Positions 36,107 through 44,695 of a stretch of 64,000 nt of DNA are shown here, one piece after another. The translations under genes were made by a program, and so were the position numbers. Position 1 is the stretch's first letter. Each line of letters begins with the position of its first letter. The DNA is from Desulfitibacter sp. BRH_c19 (GTDB lineage: Bacteria > Bacillota > DSM-16504 > Desulfitibacterales > Desulfitibacteraceae), in contig LOER01000004.1 of assembly GCA_001515945.1 (NCBI GenBank), positions 1 through 64,000 of the forward strand, written 5' to 3'. A model generated the notes under the pieces. It had not been told where the DNA came from. It saw nothing but the letters and a program-made list of their open reading frames with translations, and did not search any database.

Positions 36107-36135
36107 TTGACAAAATACTTCCAGAAGCATAAAAT
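36107..36135 (+). promoter_or_regulatory. Housekeeping promoter
   Basis: TTGACA (36107-36112), a 17-base spacer and TAAAAT (36130-36135): a near-consensus sigma-A promoter for the unknown gene at 36255. A CTGTAT...ATACAG hairpin lies in the leader. Confidence 0.7.
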
Positions 36136-36254
36136 ATGATTATAGAATAACTGTATGCAGAAATACAGGGATATGTAAACTCAAAAATGCAAATGTGCAG
36201 CAAGGTAGACTTGTTGAGATATTATGACCATAAAATCGGAAGGAGGAATTAATA

Positions 36255-36656
36255 ATGGTGAATTTGGACCATGTTAAAAGACTAGTTCAAGAGGTGGAGG
36301 GTAATCAAACTGCTATTAAGAAGAAAGCGGTCCAAAATGTAGAGGAGTTAAAAAGGGTTTTAACCAATGAAGATATAAAAATGAAGTATGACTGGGCTGG
36401 AAACAGAGAGCATACAAAAAAAGTAATCGGCATTGCATCAACTAGACCTGAATCCATTACATTGGGTAAAATTACTCAATTCGAACAGTTAGTTTATAAC
36501 AAATCCACTTACTCTGATAGAAAAGAGATTCCTCCCAATTTTGATCCAGAAGCAAAATATGCTATTCTAGTTCATGAGGTTGATGAAATAAATTATAGAC
36601 AAGACTATCAGCATGAAGAAACATATACGTTATATACTTATAATGATGTAATCTAA
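36255..36656 (+). CDS. Hypothetical protein
   Basis: A 133-residue soluble, charged protein that I do not recognise. The first ~45 residues look helical and Lys/Glu-rich. The second half is polar with many Tyr and Asp (DFDPEAKY-like, then HEVDEINYRQDYQHEE and YTLYTYNDVI). There is no signal peptide, membrane span or Cys. Expression should be good: AGGAGGAATT precedes the ATG, a near-consensus promoter lies at 36107, and a terminator follows. It forms a single-gene unit between argH and the structured region at 36743. Confidence 0.7.
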   Translation: MVNLDHVKRLVQEVEGNQTAIKKKAVQNVEELKRVLTNEDIKMKYDWAGNREHTKKVIGIASTRPESITLGKITQFEQLVYNKSTYSDRKEIPPNFDPEAKYAILVHEVDEINYRQDYQHEETYTLYTYNDVI

Positions 36657-36672
36657 TAGTTGAACATAATCT

Positions 36673-36710
36673 AAGACCTAGCTGAAGGTAGCTTTAGCTG
36701 GGTCTTTTTG
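36673..36710 (+). terminator. Terminator after the hypothetical gene
   Basis: AAGACCTAGCT pairs with AGCTGGGTCTT, followed by TTT. Confidence 0.8.
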
Positions 36711-36742
36711 ATTCTACTGCCAATACTAATAAACAGGATTCT

Positions 36743-37085
36743 TGACTTCAGGTGGAGTTTCCCACAGGATTAGTTCAACTACAGTTCAGAAAAAAGCATC
36801 TGAACTAAGTTTCACTGAATTACTCCATCTGAAGGTTATAGAGCGAAACTTCATTTAATCAGCAGATTAAATGTTTAGCTGAGCTAATCCTTTAGGGGAA
36901 ACCGTTATCCAGGGACATAGCACCGCTTATCTCCCACTTACGACCGTAGTTCTAGCATTGTGTTTTAGCAATGCGTAGAAATACTAGTGCAAGGCTAGAA
37001 GATGGGAGTCTTGGAGTGAAACTTGTCAACTTGTTGACATAGCTGAACCCATGCAAGGCTAGCGGTGATAGTCATCGGATAAAGT
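36743..37085 (+). ncRNA. Candidate structured noncoding RNA (family not recognised)
   Basis: A ~345-base stretch with no coding frame and dense base-pairing potential, lying between a terminator and the decarboxylase gene at 37193. Pairings seen: CTTCAGGTGGAGT (36746) with ACTCCATCTGAAG (36822); AGTTCAG (36783) with CTGAACT (36800); GTTTCCC-aca-GGATTAG (36757) with CTAATCC-ttta-GGGGAAAC (36884); CATTTAAT with ATTAAATG (36852); TTATCC (36905) with GGATAA (37077); ACCGC (36922) with GCGGT (37072); CTCCCA (36931) with TGGGAG; TTCTAGC with GCTAGAA; GCATTG with CAATGC; GTCAAC with GTTGAC. The first and third are mutually exclusive or form a pseudoknot. It could be a leader of the decarboxylase mRNA or a free RNA. 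No riboswitch, 6S, tmRNA, RNase P or SRP signature was recognised. Confidence 0.55.
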
Positions 37086-37192
37086 ATCTGTATTTTACTT
37101 GAAAAGTTGTGAATTTAATATTGAACTTTATTAAAAATTGTGGTCTAATTATTCTTGGTAGATATTGTTTTGTAAGAAAGGCGGTGAGCTAG

Positions 37193-38680
37193 ATGTTAAA
37201 TCATCAATCTAAAACTCCAGTTTTCGATGCAGTAAAAAAATATATGACAGACGATACAATACCCTTTCACGTACCAGGTCACAAACAAGGCAGAGGAATA
37301 CCAGAGTTTTGTGAATTTGTTGGTAAAAATACGTTGGGTATTGATTTAACATGCTTGCCAGATACCGACAATATTTGTAACCCAATAGGAGTTATTGCTG
37401 AAGCAGAAGACTTGGCCGCTAAAGCCTTTGGAGCTGATAAAGCTTTTTTCCTTGTAAATGGAACTACAAATGGTATTCAGGCTATGATTATGTCTGTTTG
37501 TAAACCAGGTGATAAGGTTATTTTGCCAAGGAATGCTCACAAATCTGCATTTGGCGGTTTGATTATCAGCGGTGCTATTCCTATTTATGTAAGACCTGAA
37601 ATGGATTTAGAGTATGGGATATCCACAGGAGTCTCAGTAGAAACTATAAAAGCTGCCCTTGACGAGCATCCAGAGGCAAAGGCTATCTTTATGATAAATC
37701 CCAACTACTATGGTACATCTTCTAAATTAGAGGAAATAGTAAAATTAGCTCATAGGTATGAAGTTCCAGTTTTAGTAGATGAAGCCCATGGTGCCCATCT
37801 CCATCTTTCAGATGACCTTCCATTATCAGCTATGCAAGCTGGTGCGGATATAGCTGCTAGTTCAACCCATAAGCTTCTGGGATCTATGACCCAAAGCTCT
37901 ATGTTGCTTATTAAGAGTAAATTAATAAGTTCACAGAGGGTTAAAGCAGTTTTAAATATAACTCAAACAACAAGTCCATCGTACGTGTTAATGTCATCAT
38001 TAGATGTTGCTAGGAAACAAATCGCACTAAATGGGAGAGAAATAGCAACAAAAACCCTTGAATTAGCAAGATGGGCAAGGGAAGAAATGAGAAAAATACC
38101 AGGAATTAAACTATTTGAACCTGAAGAACAAACTTCTGGATGTCAAAAATATGATATAACAAAAGTGACTATCAATTTAAAAAGCCTTGGTTTATCTGGA
38201 TATGATATGGAAAGAATATTAAGGCGAGATTACAAAATCCAAGTAGAACTAGCCGACTTATACAATGTAATATTTTTACTAACCCTTGCTGATGATGAGC
38301 ATACTATCCAATATCTCATTAATTCCTGCAGGGAAATTGCAGAGGGAAGACAGCTTGAGAAACTTCTTAAATATGTACCTCCATGGCCTGCAATACCTAC
38401 AGTATCTGTATCACCCAGGGATGCCATGTATGGTGAAACAAGAAGGATACTACTTATAGAAGCTGTCGGGGAAATTAGTGCAGAAATGATTATGGCATAT
38501 CCACCTGGAATTCCTTTAGTCTGTCCTGGAGAGTATATTAGTCAAGAAACCATTGATTATGTTCAGGTTTTAAAAAATGAACAGGCAGACTTACAAGGAA
38601 CAGAAGATCCAAAGATAGATTATATTAAGGTTCTAAAACCTGTTTTGACACTAGCTAAGACAGAGGATCAGATAAGCTAA
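37193..38680 (+). CDS. Orn/Lys/Arg decarboxylase family PLP enzyme
   Basis: A 495-residue fold-type I PLP enzyme of the Orn_Lys_Arg_deC group (short SpeA/YaaO type). It has the N-terminal PFHVPGHKQGRG, NGTTNGIQAM (PLP phosphate), VDEAHGAHL (PLP ring Asp/His) and SSTHKLLGSMTQS with the Schiff-base Lys. The C-terminal domain ends AYPPGIPLVCPGE. The family decarboxylates arginine, lysine or ornithine for polyamine synthesis or acid stress; the exact amino acid cannot be told. AAGGCGGTGA precedes the ATG. A long structured leader lies upstream and a small membrane-protein gene follows. Confidence 0.9.
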   Translation: MLNHQSKTPVFDAVKKYMTDDTIPFHVPGHKQGRGIPEFCEFVGKNTLGIDLTCLPDTDNICNPIGVIAEAEDLAAKAFGADKAFFLVNGTTNGIQAMIMSVCKPGDKVILPRNAHKSAFGGLIISGAIPIYVRPEMDLEYGISTGVSVETIKAALDEHPEAKAIFMINPNYYGTSSKLEEIVKLAHRYEVPVLVDEAHGAHLHLSDDLPLSAMQAGADIAASSTHKLLGSMTQSSMLLIKSKLISSQRVKAVLNITQTTSPSYVLMSSLDVARKQIALNGREIATKTLELARWAREEMRKIPGIKLFEPEEQTSGCQKYDITKVTINLKSLGLSGYDMERILRRDYKIQVELADLYNVIFLLTLADDEHTIQYLINSCREIAEGRQLEKLLKYVPPWPAIPTVSVSPRDAMYGETRRILLIEAVGEISAEMIMAYPPGIPLVCPGEYISQETIDYVQVLKNEQADLQGTEDPKIDYIKVLKPVLTLAKTEDQIS

Positions 38681-38708
38681 ACAAGTTGATACTAACGGAG
38701 GGGTCATG

Positions 38709-38876
38709 ATGAGTACTTGGGGTGTAGTTTTTGGGATAGGTGTAATCGTAGCGGTTTTTTATTATGTACTAAGACAAAGTAAGGATCTAGGTGTTAATAT
38801 ATTTCCTCATAATGTAATTGAAACAGCAGATACTGGAACCATAGAAAAAGAACAATTAATAGAAAAAGAACAATAA
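38709..38876 (+). CDS. Small membrane protein (55 residues)
   Basis: Just after the decarboxylase, GGAGGGG precedes two adjacent ATG codons (38706 and 38709). The frame encodes one N-terminal membrane span (VVFGIGVIVAVFYYVL), then a polar tail ending in the repeat EKEQLIEKEQ. It is followed at once by a terminator, so it probably ends the decarboxylase operon. I do not recognise the family. The good ribosome site, span and position support a real gene. Confidence 0.6.
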   Translation: MSTWGVVFGIGVIVAVFYYVLRQSKDLGVNIFPHNVIETADTGTIEKEQLIEKEQ

Positions 38877-38881
38877 AGCAT

Positions 38882-38920
38882 AAAAGCAGTTCATGGGGTT
38901 ACCATGTAACTGCTTTTTTT
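38882..38920. terminator. Bidirectional terminator
   Basis: AAAAGCAGTT pairs with AACTGCTTTT, ending in seven T. It lies between the small membrane-protein gene and the convergent lepB. Confidence 0.85.
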
Positions 38921-39447
38921 CATTGAACTGTGCCTATTCTGCTAATCGGCCAATACCTATAAAAAACTTTTCCTTTCACATCGCCTATAGGTAACCAGTC
39001 AACCCAAAGGTGGCTGTCAAAACTATAATTTCTGTTATCACCCATAACAAACAGACTATTGTCTGGTACTTGTGTGGCTGGAAATTCATAATTCGGAATT
39101 TCATTTATATAGTCCTCTTCCTGGGGCTCTCCATTAACATATAGAATACCACTTTTTACTTCCACTATATCACCTGGCATTGCGATTAGCCTTTTAACAT
39201 AATCGTACTCGGATTCTACACTTGGAGGTGGCTGAAAGATTATTATGTCACCTCTTTGCATCTCACCGAATTTGTAACTGAGTTTGTTTACAAGTAATCT
39301 ATCGTTAACTTGCAAGGTAGGGTGCATTGAAGAACTAGGTACATAACGGCTGTCCATTATGTATGCCTTTAATAGTAGTGCAAATATTATTGCAAGTACA
39401 ATTTCATTTAAAAGTATCTTTTTCGCAATTGTTCTAAAAGTTCCCAT
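38920..39447 (-). CDS. lepB: Signal peptidase I
   Basis: A 175-residue membrane-bound type I signal peptidase that removes signal peptides from exported proteins. It has one N-terminal span, then SSSMHPTL with the catalytic Ser, RGDIIIF, and YVKRLIAMPGD with the catalytic Lys. The late GDNRNYSFDSH box also matches the family. The size fits the short Gram-positive SipS type. AAAGGAGG lies upstream of the ATG at a slightly long spacing. Confidence 0.95.
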   Translation of the reverse strand: MGTFRTIAKKILLNEIVLAIIFALLLKAYIMDSRYVPSSSMHPTLQVNDRLLVNKLSYKFGEMQRGDIIIFQPPPSVESEYDYVKRLIAMPGDIVEVKSGILYVNGEPQEEDYINEIPNYEFPATQVPDNSLFVMGDNRNYSFDSHLWVDWLPIGDVKGKVFYRYWPISRIGTVQ

Positions 39448-39656
39448 TTACTAAGTTGCCTCCTTTGTATACGCAACATTATACTATTCTATTTATGTTA
39501 TGGAAAGTCCTTTATATAACCTTGACTTTCGCAAAAACTTGCCATATTTTCAAGTTTGCCCTAAAATGATTAAAACAACTAAACAGCACAAAATTTTTGG
39601 AGATTAAGCTGCATTATGGCTACTGACTCCTGAATTCTATACCATAGGAGGTTTTT

Positions 39657-40277
39657 ATGATGGATTTTAAGAAAGTTGCAGAAGAGAGAAGAAGCACTCG
39701 TAAATTTAAATCAAATAGTATTCCCAAGGAAGACATAAAAGAGATAATTAGAATTGGGACATTAGCACCTAGTGCCCATAATACACAAAAGTGGTTTTTC
39801 AAAGTAGTTTATAATAAAGAAATTAACACTAGGGCTTCGAAAACTGTTTTAGCTAAGATAAATTCCTTGGTTGAAAGATATGAAGTCAAGGAATCGGTTA
39901 AGGGGTGGAGATTTTACAGTTCGTTTTTTAATAATGCTCCTGTTGTGATTTATGCCTTTCATAGTCCTGCAAAGGGTTTCTTAGAAGATTTAGTCGGGGA
40001 TAAAATGGGCCCCCATGAAATAGCTAAGGTAAGTGCTAATCCAGGAATTCAAAGCATAGCCGGTGCGATTCAAAATATACTCCTTGCTGCCACTTCTATG
40101 GGTTATGGTGGTTGTTGGATGACAGCGCCAAATGTAGCTGCAAGAGAAATTGAGAAGGTTTTGGGGGTTGTAGGAGAATGGAAGCTAGCAGCAGTTATTC
40201 CTGTAGGGGTTCCTTTAGAAGTTCCCCAGGCACGTCCTAGAAAGCCTTTGAATGAAGTAATGGAAATAGTAGAGTAA
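39657..40277 (+). CDS. Nitroreductase family protein
   Basis: A 206-residue FMN-dependent nitroreductase-fold protein. N-terminal ERRSTRKFKSNSIPKEDI and LAPSAHNTQKW are the FMN-binding blocks. Later come IQNILLAATSMGYGGCWM and the LAAVIPVGVP strand. These enzymes reduce nitro, quinone or enone compounds with NAD(P)H, or have other flavin roles; the substrate is unknown. AGGAGG is well spaced before the ATG. The stop overlaps the start of the next gene by one base (TAATG), so the two are translationally coupled. Confidence 0.9.
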   Translation: MMDFKKVAEERRSTRKFKSNSIPKEDIKEIIRIGTLAPSAHNTQKWFFKVVYNKEINTRASKTVLAKINSLVERYEVKESVKGWRFYSSFFNNAPVVIYAFHSPAKGFLEDLVGDKMGPHEIAKVSANPGIQSIAGAIQNILLAATSMGYGGCWMTAPNVAAREIEKVLGVVGEWKLAAVIPVGVPLEVPQARPRKPLNEVMEIVE

Positions 40278-41188
40278 TGGTAAGGTTAAATTCTAAAGAT
40301 TTGCTTGAGATTGGTTTACATATTGCAGAGGAAGTTTCCTTTTATGTAAAAAAACTTTTAAGTGATAAAGTGCAATTACATACCCATTTTGATAGGGTTA
40401 ATTCATGTGGGGACAAGATTACCCTGTTTGATGAAAAGGTAAATCAGAGAATTATTGATATATTCAAGAGCACTACCAAAATCCACCCACTTCTAATAAT
40501 AAGTGAAGAGACTGGAGTTGAATTCATGGGTTCTGGGTGCCCTGAATATTTTCTTATTCTAGACCCAGTAGATGGCTCCAATAATATAAGATCATTTTTT
40601 ACCCCTGCTCCGAATATAACCATGTCCTTAGCAATTGGCTATGTAAGTGACTTGTATGAAAAACTTATGGCAGATGCAATAACTATCAGTCTCCATAAGG
40701 AGATTTTTAGAAAATGGGTATTTTATGGAATAAGTGGTGAGGGTGCTTATTTTAGTGATGGGTATTCTACAATTCCTATTAAGGTATCTCCAGTAAGAAC
40801 TCTAGAAGAAAAATGTATTATTGGAATTGATTTAGATAATATAAGTGAAATCTCTCAACCCTTATACAGTTTGATTTCTTCACATATTATCCAACGTAGA
40901 TTGGGAAGCTCACACTTAGATTTATGTCAGGTTGCTTGTGGTCAATATGATGCTTATATTTCTGATTCGGGGAGATTAAAAGTAACAGATGTCTGTCAAT
41001 CCTATCATCTGGTTAAGGAAGCAGGAGGTATTTATGCTTTTCAGATATTAAATAAAGGAAAAGCAGCTCCTGAGTATTCCGCTGACTTTTTGACCAGGAT
41101 AGTAAATGATCACAGTCTTTTAAAGGATTTGAGATTTAAAGTTATTGCTGCAGGAACCCATGAATTGTTTGAAAAAATAAGTGTCTAA
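40277..41188 (+). CDS. Inositol monophosphatase/fructose-bisphosphatase family protein
   Basis: A 303-residue Mg2+-dependent, Li+-type phosphatase. Metal motifs are ISEETG and DPVDGSNNIRSFF (the DPxDGT box with Ser in place of Thr). The late SDSGRLKVTDVCQSY replaces the usual WDxAAG block. The C-terminal end is longer than in SuhB-type enzymes. Candidate substrates are inositol phosphates, PAP or sugar bisphosphates. It is coupled to the upstream nitroreductase gene by a one-base overlap. Low match in the third motif makes the precise activity uncertain. Confidence 0.75.
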   Translation: MVRLNSKDLLEIGLHIAEEVSFYVKKLLSDKVQLHTHFDRVNSCGDKITLFDEKVNQRIIDIFKSTTKIHPLLIISEETGVEFMGSGCPEYFLILDPVDGSNNIRSFFTPAPNITMSLAIGYVSDLYEKLMADAITISLHKEIFRKWVFYGISGEGAYFSDGYSTIPIKVSPVRTLEEKCIIGIDLDNISEISQPLYSLISSHIIQRRLGSSHLDLCQVACGQYDAYISDSGRLKVTDVCQSYHLVKEAGGIYAFQILNKGKAAPEYSADFLTRIVNDHSLLKDLRFKVIAAGTHELFEKISV

Positions 41189-41210
41189 CACCCCCAGGTG
41201 GGGGTGTTAG
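41185..41210. terminator. Hairpin between convergent genes
   Basis: CTAACACCCCC pairs exactly with GGGGGTGTTAG around a 4-base loop. It lies between the phosphatase gene and the LysM gene and has no T run. Confidence 0.6.
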
Positions 41211-41216
41211 ACTGCT

Positions 41217-41894
41217 CTAAACTGGCGGGATAATAATAATCAAGCCTGGAAAAATGAGATTTGGGTCACTTACTTGAGGGTTTGCTTCAATTAATTCATT
41301 AAGACTTACTCCAAAACGTTGGGCTATGAAGAAAAGGGTATCACCGGGCTGCGCAATATAGACAGAGCCGCCGGATGGAGGTGGAGGAAGCAGATCATCT
41401 GTAGGAATTCTAATAAACTGACCTGGGAATATAAAGTTAGGATCTGCAATTTCAGGGTTAGCAGCAATTAGAGCATTAAGGCTAACTCCAAAAAGTCCGG
41501 CAATGACAAATAATGTGTCACCAGGTTGAACAACATAAGTGAAACTTGGTGGTGGTATGGGTGGTGGTGTGGGGCCTGTGGGAATTGTTATTACCTGACC
41601 TGGAAAGATAGCGTTAGGGTCTTCAATTTGTGGATTGGCAGCCATCAGGTCATCAACGCTTACTCCAAAACTGAGGCCAATGGAAAATAATGTATCTCCT
41701 TGTTGTATAATATAGGTGATGCCGGGAACCGAAGGTGGTGTAGGACCGGGTAGCGGGATACCTATTATTTGACCAGGAAATATCAAGTTAGGGTCAGTAA
41801 TTTGCGGGTTATCTGCTAGTAAGGCTTCGATACTGACGTTGAAACGTTGTGCAATGACAAACAGGCTATCTCCAGGTTGAACTACATAAATCAT
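41217..41894 (-). CDS. Protein with four LysM domains
   Basis: A 225-residue protein made almost only of four LysM repeats of about 50 residues, each running from Y(V/I)xQPGD(S/T)LFxI to NPxIxDPNxIFPGQ. Pro-rich linkers (PGPTPPSVPG, PTPPPIPPPS, DDLLPPPPSGG) separate them. LysM binds peptidoglycan or chitin-like glycans. There is no signal peptide and no catalytic domain, so it may be a spore-coat or cell-wall protein delivered in another way. The start at 41894 has GAGAGGAG 8 bases upstream; an earlier in-frame ATG at 41951 has none. Confidence 0.9.
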   Translation of the reverse strand: MIYVVQPGDSLFVIAQRFNVSIEALLADNPQITDPNLIFPGQIIGIPLPGPTPPSVPGITYIIQQGDTLFSIGLSFGVSVDDLMAANPQIEDPNAIFPGQVITIPTGPTPPPIPPPSFTYVVQPGDTLFVIAGLFGVSLNALIAANPEIADPNFIFPGQFIRIPTDDLLPPPPSGGSVYIAQPGDTLFFIAQRFGVSLNELIEANPQVSDPNLIFPGLIIIIPPV

Positions 41895-42055
41895 ATTATT
41901 CACTCCTCTCTTTTTAACTCTATAGACCACATTATTCCAATTATGTATCAATGGTTCCTCTGGTTGTCTTTACCAGGGGAATTTCTGCTGAATTTTGATT
42001 TTAAAACCTTTATATAAAAGAAGGATTTTAAACAAAAAAAGAGAAGTTAACTCAG

Positions 42056-42088
42056 AGAAAAAAATGAACCGCCGTTCATTTTTTTAAA
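42056..42088. terminator. Hairpin with flanking A and T runs
   Basis: AAAAAATGAAC pairs with GTTCATTTTTT around CGCC. It lies upstream of the ABC transporter operon and of the divergent LysM gene, so it may be an attenuator or the end of a small transcript. Confidence 0.5.
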
Positions 42089-42126
42089 AAGCAGTTTCAC
42101 TTTAGGTTAAAGGAGTAGTGATTAGA

Positions 42127-43092
42127 ATGAAAAAGAAAATAATTATAACAATTTTAACGGTTTTATTGTTGCCCATTCTACTTGCTGGCTGTGGTAATTC
42201 ACAGTCGAGCGGGCAAAATGGGGAAAATACTATCAAAATAGGTGTCTTCCCAATTGGGGATATGCTTCCCCTTGTGGTTGGAATAGAGGAAGGTTACTTT
42301 AAGGAAATAGGTGTAGAAATAGAATTGGTCACCTTCCAAAGTGCTGTAGAAAAGGAAAGCGCCTTTCAGTCAGGCAACCTTGATGGTATAATTACTGATG
42401 TAATTGTGGCATATTCATTAGAGGGTGCAGGAGTACCGGTGAAGATTGGATCTCTTTCACTAGGTGTTACACCAGAGGAAGGACCCTTTGGTATAGTAGC
42501 AGCCCCTGGGTCAGAAATTAAGAATCTACATGACTTACAAGGAAAAAAAGTTGGCATGTCGTATCATACAATTATAGAATATGTTTTAGACGGACTATTG
42601 GAGCAAGAAGGTATAGATGATGAAAACTTTGTTGAAAAGGTTTCAGTTCCCAAAATACCTGTAAGGTTAGAAATGCTAATGAGTGGACAGCTCGATGCAG
42701 CTATTTTACCAGAGCCACTATTATCATTTGCCCAAATCCAGGGGGCAACATTAATTGCAGATGATACAGAAGGCAATAATCTGTCCCAAGTTGTACTCTT
42801 ATTCCAATCAGGATTTGTGGAAGAGAAAAGAGATGTTTTAAAAAGTTTTTATAAGGGATATTCAAAATCAGTAGAGGCAATTAATTCCAATCCAGAAAAA
42901 TATCATGAGCTTTTTATAACAGAGACTGGGGTTCCTGAAGCAATAAAGGATACTTATTCTGTTCCTGTATTTCCCGAGCCTAAAGTACCTGAGCAAAATG
43001 ATCTGGACAAGGTGTACGATTGGCTTGTAAAAAAAGAATTGCTGGATACTCCCATCAAATATGAGGATTTGATAAGTAATGGACTTTACTAA
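42127..43092 (+). CDS. ABC transporter substrate-binding lipoprotein (NMT1/SsuA-like)
   Basis: A 321-residue lipoprotein with signal peptide and lipobox LLAGC (Cys22). The fold is of the NMT1/THI5/SsuA group (VGIEEGYFKEIGVEIELVTF, DGIITDVIVAY, KKVGMSYHTI). Members bind sulfonates, thiamine-pyrimidine precursors, nitrate or bicarbonate-like ligands. It overlaps the ATPase gene by 14 bases. ATG 42127 is preferred over the GTG at 42118, which sits on the ribosome site. The operon leads on to larB and larC, so a link to nickel-pincer cofactor enzymes or their substrate is possible. Confidence 0.88.
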   Translation: MKKKIIITILTVLLLPILLAGCGNSQSSGQNGENTIKIGVFPIGDMLPLVVGIEEGYFKEIGVEIELVTFQSAVEKESAFQSGNLDGIITDVIVAYSLEGAGVPVKIGSLSLGVTPEEGPFGIVAAPGSEIKNLHDLQGKKVGMSYHTIIEYVLDGLLEQEGIDDENFVEKVSVPKIPVRLEMLMSGQLDAAILPEPLLSFAQIQGATLIADDTEGNNLSQVVLLFQSGFVEEKRDVLKSFYKGYSKSVEAINSNPEKYHELFITETGVPEAIKDTYSVPVFPEPKVPEQNDLDKVYDWLVKKELLDTPIKYEDLISNGLY

Positions 43093-43852
43093 AAATAAAA
43101 ACAACAACAGCTCGTTTGTACACGTGAAGTCATTAAATGTGGTCTATCAACAAAAGGATGAACAAGTAGAAGCTGTAATGGATGTAAACTTAGACATTAA
43201 TCCCGGAGAATTTTCCGTAATAATTGGGCCTTCAGGATGTGGAAAAAGTACACTATTGTATGTTTTGTCTGGACTATTAAAGCCACAGGAAGGGGAAGTC
43301 TATATTGATGGTCAACTCCTTCTGTCAAGAAGAAATGACACAACGTTAATCCTTCAGGATTATGGTTTACTACCATGGAAAACTGTCGAACAGAATGTGG
43401 TACTAGGCCTTTTAATTAGGGGTGTATCCAAAAATGATGCACGACAAAGGGTTAATTCCATATTAACTGATTTAGCTATTGATAACCTTGCTAAACGTTT
43501 TCCTGCCCAACTTAGTGGTGGTCAAAGACAAAGGGTTGCTATAGCAAGGAGCCTGGCTCTGCAGCCAAGGCTTCTTCTTATGGATGAACCTTTTTCCTCT
43601 CTGGATGCGTTGACAAGAGAGAGCCTGCAAGGTTTATTGCTAAGCATATGGGAAAAAGCAAAAATTAGTATTGTACTTGTGACTCATAATATTGAAGAGG
43701 CTGTTTTAATGGGGCAAAAGATATTTGTCATGTCCAAAAATCCAGGGACTATCATAAACGTAGTAGATAATCCGCTGGCAGGAGATATTTCTTATAGAGG
43801 AAAAAAGGAATTTTATGATGGGTGTGCTTTTTTAAGATCTCTGCTTCAGTAA
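43079..43852 (+). CDS. ABC transporter ATP-binding protein
   Basis: A 257-residue ATPase of the SsuB/TauB group. It has Walker A GPSGCGKST, the Q-loop LQDYGLLPWKTVEQN, the signature LSGGQRQRVAIARSLA, Walker B LLLMDEPFSSLD, and the switch His in VTHNIEEA. It powers import together with the lipoprotein (overlapping start) and the permease that follows. The operon has three parts in the standard order: binding protein, ATPase, permease. Confidence 0.95.
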   Translation: MDFTKNKNNNSSFVHVKSLNVVYQQKDEQVEAVMDVNLDINPGEFSVIIGPSGCGKSTLLYVLSGLLKPQEGEVYIDGQLLLSRRNDTTLILQDYGLLPWKTVEQNVVLGLLIRGVSKNDARQRVNSILTDLAIDNLAKRFPAQLSGGQRQRVAIARSLALQPRLLLMDEPFSSLDALTRESLQGLLLSIWEKAKISIVLVTHNIEEAVLMGQKIFVMSKNPGTIINVVDNPLAGDISYRGKKEFYDGCAFLRSLLQ

Positions 43853-43873
43853 TTTAATAAATGCAGAATACGG

Positions 43874-44659
43874 GTGAGAAATTTGCAAAAACTTTTACAA
43901 AAAAGCATTAATAAAATATTTGCCTGGCAACCTTATTATATAGCAGTAGCAGTACTGCTTATATTATGGTGGCTTGTTTCTGGATTAGTCGATAAGCCAG
44001 TATTACCACCTCCAGGAGCAGCATTACTGGAGTTTGTCGCCCAAATTCAAATGGGACTGGCAACACATGCCTGGGTAAGTTTTTATAGGATTGGTGTGAG
44101 TTTACTTTTTGCACTACTGGTTGGAATACCCTTAGGTATATTATTTGGAACTCATAAAAAGCTAGATTCCTATATTGCACCTATGATCTACCTAACCTAC
44201 CCAATACCCAAGATTGTCTTTTTACCAGTACTTTTAATTTTGCTTGGTTATGGTGATAGCTCAAAAATATTTCTAATCTCACTTATTGTATTTTATCAAA
44301 TACTTGTTACCACCAGAGATGCAGCAAGGGGTATAGATCCAGGTCTTATTATGTCTGTTAAGTCCCTAGGCGCAGGAAACTGGCACTTGTATTTTCATGT
44401 ATATTTTTTGGGGTGCCTTCCTGAAATATTAACTGCTCTAAGAGTTGCCCTGGGCACTTCCATTGCCGTACTTTTTATAGCAGAAGCCTATGCTACCCAG
44501 GAAGGGCTTGGATACTATATAATGGATTCCATGGGTAGGTTTAATTATTCTAGGATGTTTGCAGGAATTATAGGAATGGGAATGTTAGGATTTTTCATGT
44601 ATATTATGATAGACTTATTTGAGAAGATGTTCTGTAGATGGAAACACCTAGAAAAATAA
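43874..44659 (+). CDS. ABC transporter permease
   Basis: A 261-residue inner-membrane permease of the SsuC/TauC family with about six spans. The cytoplasmic coupling (EAA) loop is DAARGIDPGLIMSVKSLGAG. GTG 43874 is a possible start; the TTG at 43883 is also possible (GGGTGAG upstream). It completes the three-part transporter with the preceding lipoprotein and ATPase. Confidence 0.9.
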   Translation: MRNLQKLLQKSINKIFAWQPYYIAVAVLLILWWLVSGLVDKPVLPPPGAALLEFVAQIQMGLATHAWVSFYRIGVSLLFALLVGIPLGILFGTHKKLDSYIAPMIYLTYPIPKIVFLPVLLILLGYGDSSKIFLISLIVFYQILVTTRDAARGIDPGLIMSVKSLGAGNWHLYFHVYFLGCLPEILTALRVALGTSIAVLFIAEAYATQEGLGYYIMDSMGRFNYSRMFAGIIGMGMLGFFMYIMIDLFEKMFCRWKHLEK

Positions 44660-44695
44660 TATTTTGTATGATAATCTTTGAATGGAGTATTAAAT

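Noticed and set aside
36743-37190. Lysine riboswitch or T-box before the decarboxylase gene
   Set aside because: The conserved lysine-riboswitch core and the T-box AGGGTGGNACCGCG were not found. The pairing layout is different, so it is left as an unassigned RNA.
41217-41894. Regular DNA repeats resembling a CRISPR or tandem array
   Set aside because: The period of about 170 bases is explained by four LysM domains in a protein gene. No CRISPR-type short repeats or cas genes were seen.
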